DNA of 64,000 nucleotides from Theobroma cacao (Eukaryota > Streptophyta > Magnoliopsida > Malvales > Malvaceae), in assembly GCF_000208745.1 (NCBI RefSeq), contig NC_030854.1, forward strand, positions 2,022,936 to 2,086,935, read 5' to 3'. Positions 36,992 to 48,080 of this stretch are shown in pieces. The position numbers and the translations under genes were made by a program. Below the pieces are notes generated by a model, which saw only the letters and a list, made by a program, of their open reading frames with translations, did not search any database and was not told the DNA's origin. How positions within the stretch are numbered: the stretch's first letter is position 1; each line of letters opens with the position of its first letter.

Positions 36992-38250
36992 TCGCAATAC
37001 CGATGACTACAAAAAATCCTAGCTGCCAAAGAAAAAAAATACCCAAAAACAAAAGGACAAATCATCATTCTCATAACTGTAAACTTTTAATCATAAACCT
37101 CAACAGGTAGAGCAGAAGAAAAGGAAACCTATATCAAACCTCATTACAATGATAGTTAGTAAAAAGTGGAGCATGAATCCATCAATAGTCTTTGAAGAGA
37201 AAAAACTTATAGGCAGATAAAAGGTTCTTTACCTAGTTTAGAAGCTAATACTAAATTGTATCCCAATCAAGCTGCATGTTTTCATATAACTAAGAACTTA
37301 AGCTTGAAACATTATAACCAAATAAAAGAGACAAGCAAAAAATATTCTGGGATTCCTTCTTTGACAAGTAATATTCAAAGAAATGTAGCCAACAAATTCA
37401 AGCATTTACAATATTTCCCTAAAATGGTGCAAAATATTACAAAACTAAATCAGGAAAGCGAGAAATCAGTTTAATAGGGGAAAAAACACTAATTGCTTTG
37501 AATAATAAGCAAAATTTCCAACCAGATATCAGCTAGATACAGATTCATCACACGTGCGGATAGAACGTGCAAAATGGATAAGGATATACCTTCTTGAGAG
37601 TTAAGACAGCTGCAATCAATTCAAAACCTTAAAACCTCCGAAAATGGCGACCTGAGTTGACGATCGAACCCTAAAACCTCCGATTTTCTGAACAAGACCA
37701 GAGTCCTTCGTCTAGTAGCGGAATAACCTCGGAAAGATCAGAAGAATCTAGAAGAAGACGGAGAACAGAGAGGAAAAGGAGAGACAAGAAAGGGGGGAAA
37801 GTTACTTCAACAAAATTAATGTGAAATGTTAACTAAGATTACCACGCCGATCACTCTTTTCCAGATGTTTCAAACGATGGGAACAAGAACCAGCATGAAA
37901 TGGGGTCAAAGAAGGGATCAAGGGAAGCAAAATCGATTCAAAGGGTAACGAAGGCATATTAACTTTTTATGCTCTTCGAAACCCCTAATTATCTACCAGT
38001 AAAACCCCTATTTTGCTCTTTTCTTTAATGACCCGATCGAGATTTGGGAGAAGAAAAAAACAAAACCCTAAAAAAAGATTAGGTAGAAGAAGGTGAAGGA
38101 AAATGAGATCAGCGGACGGGGAGATTGGCTGGAGGAAGATGAGATGTTGTACTCTATATTGTAGGGAGGGGAAAGAATCTTGTGAGTCAATGGATATTGG
38201 CGGTATTTGAAACCAAATCAGGAGCGTACACGTTTCAATCATGGACTGTT
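36992..38250 (-). other. 5' leader, leader intron and promoter of the Lys-rich gene
   Basis: The leader exon lies right of 37590, with the intron at 37007-37589. The presumed transcription start region is GA-rich on the plus strand (37735-37800). Further GA-rich and AAACCC-bearing sequence continues to about 38110. Confidence 0.45.
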
Positions 38251-40480
38251 CATTTTACGAGTCTGACTCACATATTTTTGTTTGCTCACTTTGTATTTGG
38301 GTTGGCTTCGGCTTTTGGGTTATTGGTTTGGCCCACACACGCTTGCTCATATTTTATTTTATTTTTTTACCAACTTACTAAATATATTTAATTTTAAAGT
38401 ATTAACAAAAAGGGATCTTTTAATTTTCGTTGTTACTAAATAAATAAAGGTTTTAAGTAATGTATGTATATGCTACTTAATATCCTTATTCTTTTATTAT
38501 ACTTCAACCAACTTTATCATTTGATTATACTGACACTTAATAATCGTTAAATTTAATATTAATTGATTGTTTGTGAGTCTTACTTTAACCTTAATTGATA
38601 CTATCTAATATGATCAGATAATAATTGATGTGGTTGAATGATAACGGATATGGATTTGGGTGATATAATTACATTATCAAATCATATGCTACGTGAATGA
38701 AAAATGTTTGTTGATATTAAACTTAACCGTTGATTAGTTTTTTTTTTTTTTATGATTAAAGACTTGTATGAATACAAAGTAAAAGATAATAATTTGTTTA
38801 GATATAATAAAAAAATAAAAACTTAGTTATATATTTAGTTAGAATTTAAATATTTTTTATTCTTTCAGCTATAAATGAAAAGTTTTCATATGAAAAAGGT
38901 TACTTGCTGATGTCCACTGCAAATAAAATTATTGAATTAGATGTACCAATATTTAATATAATAGTGCTATCTTTTAGTGTGTTGGTTGAGAAAATATTGA
39001 ATCCTTTAAACTTTCAAATAAAAATGATTTTTTATTTATATCTATAATTGGGATCCATTTGAACTTAAACTAAACTTTACGGGTAACGAGCCCAAGTTTT
39101 CAGTTCAATAAACATATTTATTAGGGGAAGAAAAGTTATTAATTATAGACTCAAGACCCATCTTATCTTTTATTAATATGAAGATCTGTGACATATTACT
39201 TTTAATTGTACAACACTCTCATTGCATTAACTATTTTACCTATAAAAAATAAAGATTCACTTTGTTCCGAATCTATCTTGACTTTGGTATCTCTCATAGG
39301 CATAGGTGAACCCACCTTAGAGAGAGTGGTGTCATAACCTTAGCAAAAATTTTTACTTTTTATACAACTTTTTTATAAAGTTTTATTAAGCTTTATGTAG
39401 TTAATAATACTAATGAGTCTACTAATTTTTTTGTAATTTTGTAAGGAATGGGTTTAAAGATTCCAAGTCAAAGTAAACTTATTAAAAAATAATTTAAATA
39501 TTAAATGAAAAGATAAAAAAAAAATTCTATAGTTTAGGATTTTATTAAATAAGTCAAATACCTAAACTACTCTCTTTCCCCATTTTACTCTCGAGACTTG
39601 TAGCGACGCTTTTTCTTCTTGGTTCTTGGTTATGTTTTCCACTCTCCCTATTCAAAAATTCAAGTCTTATATCGAATAAGTAACAAATAAATGAATGATT
39701 ACTTAGTGACATAATATTGAAAACAATATATTTGATAATGTTTTTACTTATATTATTATACATCGTTTTCAAAATATGAAAAATCATAATAGACAATTAT
39801 AATTATTTTAAATATTTTTACTTATATTAAATAAATATACTAAATTTACATTTTCTTTAATTTAATGTTAAATTTTTTAGTTTATAAATTTTAATATATT
39901 TATATTTTTTAATTATTATAATTATTTTAGTTATGATACTAATTTTTTTTTTTAATCTACCCTACTCATCGTATCTCACATAAATAAAATTAAATAAACT
40001 CTAATATAACTTATCCACACTTTCAACTTAAAAAATATTTTTATTACATCGAGAAAAACTCGAATTTATAATTACACATGTCCCTTTGAAATGGGTTTAC
40101 TCTCAAATAGGTTAAGTTTGCGATTCTGAATGGGTTCAACTAGGCCCATGAATAAGTTTATATGAACAAAAATTATGAGCCGTTGATCTTGAATACTTGA
40201 TTTCAACCATATTAAAATGACGTGGCTCCTTGCTTTGGATGCCAATGAGTAAATGACGGTTGCAGGCCAAGATTTTTAAGGTTGCCAATAAAATGTCGAC
40301 ACCTGTTTATCTATGCGGTGGGGCCCACTATTAAAAACTTATCCAATCCATCCACCTGTTTTTCGCCCCCCTTCTTACCCAAAAATCTTTGTCTATATCC
40401 ACCGTTTCATTTTTTTTAATAGAAAAAAATGGAAAAGGCCAAAAAAAATAATGCGGCAGTCTGATTGGGCCCGTTCTGTT
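38251..40480. other. Intergenic, no gene seen
   Basis: AT-rich spacer of about 2.2 kb with low-complexity runs. I see no frame with a recognisable domain and no clear inverted-repeat element. Confidence 0.4.
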
Positions 40481-40483
40481 TCA

Positions 40484-40600
40484 CGAGGATCCTCAAAGAA
40501 GTACTTGTTCACCGTCGATTAAACAACCTATCGAACGGCTTCAAACCTTTAAGTCCGTCAGCCGATTGTCTCCCTGTTTCTGACCCAATTCCATATAAAT
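40484..40600 (+). promoter_or_regulatory. H2A.W promoter: octamer-like site and TATA box
   Basis: CGAGGATC at 40484-40491 differs by one base from the plant histone octamer CGCGGATC. A reverse CCAAT box (GATTGG) lies nearby at 40463-40468. The TATA-like TATAAAT at 40594-40600 is about 106 bp before the ATG. Consistent with S-phase control, but inferred from motifs. Confidence 0.45.
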
Positions 40601-40705
40601 CACACCTCCTTCTAACACAAACAAAAATCCCTGAATTTTTTTTTTGTGAAAAAGAAATTAACTGCAAGAATTCATTTTTCCTCTAATTCTCAAATTTTTT
40701 GAGTG

Positions 40706-41656
40706 ATGGATGCCGGAGCGAAAGTGAAGAAAGGAGCCGGAGGAAGGAAAGGAGGCGGTCCGAAGAAGAAACCGGTTTCTCGCTCTGTAAAGGCCGGGTT
40801 GCAATTTCCGGTCGGCAGGATCGGTCGTTACTTGAAGAAAGGCCGTTACTCTCAGCGCGTGGGGACCGGTGCTCCCGTTTACCTTGCTGCTGTTCTCGAG
40901 TACCTTGCTGCTGAGGTAATTTCACCTTTCCATTGTTCTTTTCTTTCTTTTCTTCAATTTATTTGTTTGGCATTTTCAGGGTTTTTGCGTGAAATTTTGT
41001 GTTTTTATCTTGAATCTGAACCCCCCCCCCCCCCTTTTGTAATGTTTGAGATGTGTTGTTTTTTGCTTCACTATTTAGGGTTTGCCAGGTTAGTGAGGAA
41101 TTGGTAAAGAAAAAAAAAGGGGGAATTTATGCTTGAATTAACTTGTTAATATCTTTATAGCTTTTCTTGGAAGTAAAATGGGGAACTTTTATGGTTCAAA
41201 TAGTAAAACAGAGCTAAAAGGGCAGTAATTAGGTTTAGAAAGTAGGAATTTGCTTTTAATTCTGTAAGAAATGATCGTAATTGAATTTGGGGTTACCTTT
41301 TTATCTTTTAAGGTTTCTTTTGGTTGGTGAATTTACGGTTTTAGATACCCTTAAGTACATTGCTAAATCTGTTTCTGGTCTTTATTGGTTTTGTGTTTTT
41401 AAAGGTTCTGGAGTTGGCTGGTAATGCTGCGAGAGACAACAAGAAGAATAGAATCATTCCGAGGCATGTTCTTTTGGCTGTAAGGAATGATGAGGAACTT
41501 GGGAAGCTTTTGGCTGGTGTGACCATTGCTCACGGTGGAGTCTTACCCAACATTAACCCAGTTCTTCTGCCAAAGAAAAATGACAAGGCGCCAAAGGAAC
41601 CTAAGTCGCCATCGAAGGCTACAAAGTCTCCAAAGAAGTCACCTAAGAAGGCTTAG
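40706..41656 (+). CDS. H2A.W: Histone H2A, W-type (SPKK tail)
   Basis: Core nucleosome histone of 153 residues in two exons, 40706-40915 and 41405-41656. The histone fold (about 25-115) carries the expected [20 protein letters not shown] and the acidic-patch region [10 protein letters not shown]. The C-terminal tail is long and basic and carries SPSK, KSPKK and a final SPKKA, the minor-groove-binding SPKK motif that defines plant H2A.W, the heterochromatin variant (HTA6/7/12 class). The N-terminus [13 protein letters not shown] fits the same class. It faces H2B tail to tail, 1.4 kb apart. A GTG codon precedes the ATG and is not the start. The intron carries a 16-base poly-C run near 41021. 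Confidence 0.96.
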
Positions 41657-43096
41657 TTTAGTCTAGTCTTTGCTTCTTATTTCTCTTGTCTATGTAGCTT
41701 CCTTTGTGAGCTTTCCTTGTAACAAAAATGTGGATGTTGGTAGGAATTTAGGACCATTGTACTTCTAATTGTCTGTGTTGTGTAGAACATCCTATGTTTG
41801 GAATGAATCAAATGAAATTTCCATGATCAAATTCTGTTTTTATGCTAAAAGTTTGTTATACTCCAGTACTTTGTTTATTAAGTTGTGTTCTGTTTGTGTT
41901 CTTGCTCTTGATTTGATGGCTGAATTTGCCACCATTTATGGTGAAAAAACCTTGTAAATTTAGCAGTGTAAGACTAAGCTATCAATTTTCAGTGACGTTT
42001 GTTGCTTGCTGATAGTTAAAGTTATTTTTGCAAAAGACACAAACCACTTGCTTGAAAATGGGATTAAACTGTCAAACTCTATATCCATCATTGTCATATA
42101 AAAGGTTGAAACAATCTTAAAAGGATTTGATTTGAGTCTTCAACCTACAACACCACCTGCACTGCTTCAACATTCTGCTAACTTGGTACTATATTAAAGT
42201 ATTATTACTGTAAGCCTTAGTTTCTTTGCTCCAACACTTCTGTTTGGTAGGAAAATTAGTAGGAGAAAGGTGTGGAAGGGAAAAAAAAAATGAATGAAAT
42301 TGATATTTGGTCCTTGTAATGAACTACAGAAATGTTTGAAATGGTGCAAATGCAAATTCACCATTTTCTTCTTACCAAATAAGAAGAAATAGTTTTGCCC
42401 TCTATTTTATTACCTTTATGTAATTTGTTGAACTATAAGCTGGTAAGAGCTGAACATGTTAACAAGTAAAAGGTCTTTGGTATGAATACAAGTGTTTAGG
42501 TTGAATTGGTAGGAGGAAAATGTTTGAAACTTGCTTCCCATTCACTTCATGCCTGTTTTGACCTGACCTTGGACATCCCCTTCGATACGTTTCCCTCCTC
42601 TCAAATTTTTTATTTACTTTTATTCCTATGATAGACTTAGAACCCTATAAACTTTATACCTTGATTCTTCTTCAATCGATCTCCCTTACCCTGTCCTGTG
42701 CTTCCTTTGGAATTCGACCCAGGATTTTCCAACCAAATCTGCCAAAGATTACCTTATTTTGCTTACCAGAGAAAAATTACTCTAAGGCTTTCGCCAAATG
42801 CACATCAACTTCACAATCCGAACTCAAAAATGTGATGAAACTCATCCATCTCATTCGAACTCTTAATTTCCCATTTAATCTCCAAATCCAAGAAGCAAAT
42901 AAGTAAAATCATGATGCTAAACCCAAGCATATATTCTTGGAAAAAATAAATATAGAACCAATTTGGATTTCCATTTATCTGTTCATTACAACTAAACTTC
43001 AGTACATTAAAAGCATAGAAAATGGTAAAAAAAAAACTAATATCCGAAACCGGAGATACTGATCGGATCCCAATCTCAAGCAAAATTGAAAGAAAT
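41657..43096. other. Spacer between convergent H2A.W and H2B
   Basis: Contains the 3' UTRs of the two histone genes and about 1 kb of unannotatable DNA. No animal-type histone stem-loop is expected, since plant histone mRNAs are polyadenylated; none is seen. No gene supported. Confidence 0.4.
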
Positions 43097-43516
43097 CTAA
43101 GAACTGGTAAACTTGGTAACCGCCTTGGTTCCTTCAGAGACAGCGTGTTTGGCCAGTTCACCAGGCAAAACCAATCTCACCGCCGTCTGGATCTCCCTTG
43201 ATGTAATGGTCGGCTTCTTGTTATACCTAGCCAATCTGGAAGCCTCCTGAGCCAGTTTCTCGAAGATGTCATTGATGAAACTGTTCATAATCCCCATGGC
43301 TTTGCTTGAGATCCCGATGTCAGGGTGAACCTGTTTCAAGACCTTGAAGATGTAAATCTTGTAAGTCTCGGTGCTCTTCTTAATCCTCTTCTTCTTCTTA
43401 TCGCCGCCTTCTTTTGAGATCTTCTTCTCGGCCTTCGGCCTCTTCTCTGCCGATGCTGGGGCCTTCTCCGCCACTGGCTTTTTCTCGGCGGGCTTCTTCT
43501 CGGCCTTTGGTGCCAT
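43097..43516 (-). CDS. H2B: Histone H2B
   Basis: Intronless core histone of 139 residues. The N-terminal tail (1-45) is Lys/Ala/Pro/Glu-rich with [14 protein letters not shown] at the start, as in plant H2Bs. The fold follows: [40 protein letters not shown], and the C-terminal [20 protein letters not shown]. The conserved ubiquitination Lys lies in the AVTKFTSS end. Upstream on the same strand are a TATA box, CCAAT box and a histone type I element, so S-phase expression is likely. Recalled syntenic relatives are At2g37470 and At3g53650. Confidence 0.98.
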   Translation of the reverse strand: MAPKAEKKPAEKKPVAEKAPASAEKRPKAEKKISKEGGDKKKKRIKKSTETYKIYIFKVLKQVHPDIGISSKAMGIMNSFINDIFEKLAQEASRLARYNKKPTITSREIQTAVRLVLPGELAKHAVSEGTKAVTKFTSS

Positions 43517-43619
43517 TGGTAATGCAGATGAGATGAGAACTGTAGCTTTGGAGAATGAGAAGAATCGTGCGAGAGCAAATTGAGGGAGTTCGGTTGGGGT
43601 ACGTAGGGCGAGGGGGTTG

Positions 43620-43684
43620 TTTATATAGAGAGGTGAGATAGAATTTGATTGGTTGATTGTGTTTCACGCGGATGGATGACGTGG
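43620..43684 (-). promoter_or_regulatory. H2B promoter: TATA box, CCAAT box and histone type I element
   Basis: On the minus strand: TATATAAA (43620-43627), CCAAT (43648-43652) and CCACGTCATCCATCCGCG (43667-43684). The last matches the plant histone type I element, a hexamer ACGTCA plus reversed octamer (consensus CCACGTCANCGATCCGCG, from memory), with one mismatch. The element sits about 150 bp before the ATG. This array is typical of replication-dependent plant histone genes. Confidence 0.75.
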
Positions 43685-43900
43685 CGTTGTTTGAGTCGGT
43701 TAGATGATAGGCGCCGTGAGGGGGGGACAGATTTGGATAGTTCAGATAATATTATTAAATGAGGAAAGTGGATAAAGAATGGGCTTTGGATTTGGACTCC
43801 CTTCCAAAACTTGCAAATTTGTTATAAGTCGTCATGGCTTATTCAAATGGGGCATTAGTCTCAATCTTTGGGCTTTGTTTGGGTTCCTTTTATCCCAAAT

Positions 43901-44305
43901 TAGGGATGAAAGAGAATTTTATAATTCGGTATCCTGTATTATCCAATTAATTAATTAAGATTAGAACATTTCGTAATCAGATTAAGATAGTGATTTTATA
44001 GTACTCATTTTCCTTATTCGATTATAAATAGTGATTTTTAATAAAAATTTTGATATCATATATATTGTTTATAAATTGTTTATAATTAATATAATGCTTA
44101 CTTAAATTCATTAATTATTCTAAATATGATTTTCAATTTTAATATAATTTTTTAAATATTTATTAATAATATACATAAAAATTGATTATAGATTTATTTT
44201 AATCAACGAATACAAATTTGAGTAATAATTTCAAAATTTGATAAAATATTTATAGAGTTTCAATACCTTATTGAATAATAAAGCTCTCTATCCGTTGACA
44301 TCCTA
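43901..44305. mobile_element. hAT-like element, short diverged copy
   Basis: Starts TAGGGATGAAAGAG and ends TTGACATCCTA, so the outer ends are inverted copies of TAGGATGT/TAGGGATG; inside is AT-rich. It resembles the element at 6522-7468. No target duplication is visible, so the borders are uncertain. Confidence 0.4.
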
Positions 44306-44890
44306 ATGCGAAATTTTGTGAAACATTGCATACATCCGATTTATTGGACGCCAAATGTGCTTATCTTTTAGGCCGAAAATAATTAGTATATTGAGAATGG
44401 CAGTTAGAGAGATTACCAGATAATTTATTCATTGGATATAATTATAACCTAGGCAATGGCAGATGAGAATAGTAGAACCCAGAGAATCAGGCTTCTCTCA
44501 AAAACCATGGGAATCACATGATGGCGCATTCAGAAACCGAAGAGACAACCCCATGATTGGGTAAATCCTACAGGATTCACAGTTTCATAAGTACAAAACA
44601 ACACAATTTCAGCAAACCTTTAAATCATATTCCTCTTAACCCTCACTAACATCATGCAAGGGGAGGGGGGAGAGAGATAAAATTGGATGTATATATAGCC
44701 AATATAAAAGAGCACTGCCACCAACTGAGACCATGTTATTGCCACACTTACACAAGCACAAACTGTAAGCAACAGGTTGATGCATACAGATTTTCAACTC
44801 ATAAACTGAAAAAACCTGCTTGAACAAAATCATGTCTAATCTTACAAAACAAACAACTTCTATTGTATTGGAATTTCATACACTAAAACC

Positions 44891-46842
44891 CTAGAAGAAA
44901 CCAAGAGAATCCCTGAGCCGCTTAGTAGCATGCATGATACGAAACAAAAGCCTCAATCTCTCACCAAATGATATACTGGGTGACGGCCTCTCTCTTTGCA
45001 AACCCGGAAAGTCCCATGTGAACTTCCAATCTAAAACCTGTCAATTTCAGAAGGTAAAGACATGAATTATATTAAACACCCATCCACCGAAAATCACTAC
45101 TAAAATAATTATCCAAGGACTAATATAGGAATCTAGAGTAATTTCATGAGATCAACACAATAAGTTACAACAAAGCACTCAAATGTGAGCAAAAATCTGA
45201 AGTGGAATCTAAATAACCCCAGGCATTTTACTCCCGTAAAAGAATTTTGTTTTTCCTTAATGTGTTGTTTTTTGATAGTCCTGTCTCTGAGATCTAATCA
45301 TTTAAATATTTGAGGATATCAAGGTACCGTGAGTACAGAGGTAGTTTTAAACCCATCTAGAATACAATAAAGTAGCTCAAACATCAGAACGACTTTGCCT
45401 TTATTCACATACAAAAACACTGGTTTCTTTCTAGCATCTCTTGTATCCTGTACAGCTATTAGATCACCAAAATATAAAATAATGCATCAGATAACACCCA
45501 TACACTCAACAGTTCATGCTAATTCATTGTTCCCTGAGCATGAAAAACCACCAAAATCAATGTCCCAATTGTTTGCTACTCAACTCAGATGACTCTCATT
45601 AAACTTCTATGTGTCTGATGGCATATCAGCCACACTTCTATTGCCAATTGCAGCTTGAAAAATGTAGTGCTATAACTGTTAGGCATGAAACAAACATGAT
45701 GACACATCAGACACGCCTCCATTGCCAATACCAGCATAAAAAAGGTTGTGCTATAATTATCGGATATGAAACAAACATGATGGCATAGCAGGCACACCTA
45801 CATTGGCAATACCAGCATGAAAAAAGTTCAATTACCATTGCAAGTCGTTGATATCTTTACATAACTGCCAGCATACCACACTCACAACTACTAGCAGCAA
45901 AAATCATTGCCAGAAATTTGTTACAATTACATCAATTCGAAAACTAATAGTTAACGAAAGCCATTTTGAAGACAGCACTTCTAACAGCAGTATTTATCAC
46001 TTTGCAATCACCTTATCTTACATTTCTATTATTTTTCTACAACATTTAAACATCAAGGACACATTTTAACTAAACAATAAGAATGTATGAGAAAGTTGAT
46101 TAAAGCTTGCTTTTCACATAAACAAAGACGAAAAACCAGAAGCAAAAGAACCAAATATTTCCAATTTCACTGTCAATTTTCAAACCGCCAAAATAACAGA
46201 CTTCAACACCTCAGAAATAGCAAACAAAGGCCAATGAGAGTTTTATATAAACCTTGGAGAACCGGCACTGATATTCCTATGAAGAATCCGACCCCCACCC
46301 GACTCACCACCTCCATCAATCAACTCCCTCAATCCCAAATTCCCAACTTTCTCCTCCTCCTCCTCTTCCGCCTCCTCTTCTTTCTCTTTCTCATCACGTG
46401 CCACGCGCGGTTTCCCCTGCAATCTCTCAAAGTAATTCCCGTAGATATATTCAGGCGTATATCCATTTTCTTCATCAAACAACATTATATGCCCATGCCA
46501 CTCCCAAACCCGATAATCCGATTCTTTCTCTTCGTGAAAAGTGATGCAAATATGGTGCTCGTTGATGGTAACGGCTTGACCTGAGTTTGGTTTCAAGGGG
46601 TCGGTTTTCCCTAATAGGATGATCCGGATAATTTCCTTTTCAAGCTTGGATTCCTCTTTGGCGAGTTGGGTTTTGCTGTTATCCTCGGAGTCAGAGTCGG
46701 ACACATTGGCGGCGTCGAGAAGCAGGTCTTCGAGGGATTGGGTGAGAAAAGGGTTGTTGTTTGGGGGACGGATTTGGAGTCTTCCCATTAGGGTTTGGAG
46801 GAGGAGGTTGTCGAGGTTGGTGGTGTTGGTTAATGAGCTCAT
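44891..46842 (-). CDS. Uncharacterised acidic plant protein, last exon out of frame
   Basis: The main exon, 46253-46842, encodes 196 residues starting MSSLTNTTNLDNLLLQTLMG. It has an acidic Ser/Asp segment, a compact conserved-looking core (KPNSGQAVTINEHHICITFH, then YRVWEWHGHIMLFDEENGYT and PEYIYGNYFERL), an Asp/Glu/Lys-rich run, and LGLRELIDGG before SAGSPR. The likely second exon, 44891-45037, reads VLDWKFTWDFPGLQRERPSP in one frame and stays open for 49 codons to LRDSLGFF. However, the canonical join (donor AAG/GTTTAT, acceptor ACAG/GTTTTAG) enters it one base out and stops at once after SPRF (45031-45033). Without splicing the frame also ends at once (SPRFI). Possibly equals At3g53630, unknown function, by position. 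No domain recognised. Confidence 0.75.
45600..45830. repeat. Intronic tandem repeat, three 81-bp units
   Basis: ATTGCCAAT or a close variant recurs near 45640, 45721 and 45802, each time followed by a GCAGC/CCAGC string and, in the first two, by GTGCTATAA and ATGAAACAAACATGATG. It lies in the intron of the acidic unknown gene. The open minus-strand frame over it is a product of the repeat period (81, a multiple of 3). Confidence 0.8.
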
Positions 46843-48080
46843 CGTTCCTCTTTCTCTTCGTTTGACTGAGAAAGGGTCGGATTAGGGTTTAGGCAGGGGA
46901 AGAGAGGGAGAGGGTTTTGGGTTTTTTTGGGCTCAGAGGGGGGAAAGGGGTTTTGAGGAATTGGCACGAGTTCTTTCGTTTGCTGGTAATTCAGGATTGA
47001 ATGGGATTTGTCCAAGTATGGAGGTCCAGTGGGACACGTGTCTAGTTGATAGATATCAGTGTTTAATTTCCCTTTTTATTTTGGTTTTTTTTTCTTGGAA
47101 ATGAAAATGGAACTAATTGCTTGCATTCGCCAATTGGGGGATGTTCCTAAAACAATTCGATCAAAAATCAAACCCGCAAATTATTATTTCAAGACAATTT
47201 TACATTATTATAAAGGATTTATATTCAATATAATGTCAAATTTTATACATTACCTAATAAATCAATTATTTATTAAAAATATTTATTTTAATTTACTTAC
47301 AATTTTATATTATATATCTATAAAATTACTCTATCAATATATCAAATATATATATTTTTTGTAAATACTTTGATTGAAAAACTTTATACTAACAAACCCT
47401 TAGAACTATGACAAAATCATAAGTTATACTGCACCATAGTAATATTTAGTTAAGTGTATAGTAAAATCTAGTTTTACATTAGTTGCTTATGTTGAAGAAA
47501 CTCTAGGGCTGGTTAAGATAATAACCCGCCGATCACTACACATTATTTTTTAATGAAAGACGATGCTGTCAATGATCATGGTGGCGGTTGACACAATATA
47601 TATATATATGACAACTATGGTCTAAGTGTAAATCAAAGAAGGCCGACTGAACATAGTCAATTGAAGCGATACACCATAGAGGCAATTCTGTTCAAGCAAA
47701 ACGAATAAAATAATTGGCAACTCTGTAGGGTACATGGAACAGCAAATAGAAGTGACTGGCATTATACAACCGAAAGAATATTAAGAGACAACCGAATGAA
47801 AAAATTTATAGCCACCGTCATTACATTGAGAATTATCCAAAATTATCGCCATCATCATTGCATAATTGTAATAAACACCCAACAACCGTTTCACCTAGAA
47901 ATTATGTCTACTATATGGGATAAGCACACATTTACTGTTTTGCAAAAGCCAGTGTGAGGAGGGTGCGGTCTGCACGCACAGGGGGATGTTGAATTTCTTG
48001 TAAAGATGCAAAAGGACCTTAATATATATAGCAGTAACATATTCATGTCTTCTATGATTAGACGATTTGATGATGAACAA
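46843..48080. other. Spacer between the acidic unknown gene and pyrophosphatase
   Basis: 46843 to about 47050 is the promoter and leader of the acidic gene (G-rich on plus). 47050-47640 is AT-rich with an ATATAT run near 47600. 47800-48080 probably includes the pyrophosphatase 3' UTR. No gene seen. Confidence 0.4.

Noticed and set aside
41021..41036. Poly-C run in the H2A.W intron
   Set aside because: Simple mononucleotide repeat; length may also be affected by sequencing. No function inferred.
43371..43583. Plus-strand open frame across the H2B N-terminus
   Set aside because: Antisense shadow of the Lys/Ala-rich H2B tail; low-complexity Phe/Ser/Ala product.
46087..46584. 165-codon plus-strand frame
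   Set aside because: Antisense to the acidic unknown gene; its Leu/Phe-rich part mirrors the Glu/Lys run. No domain of its own.
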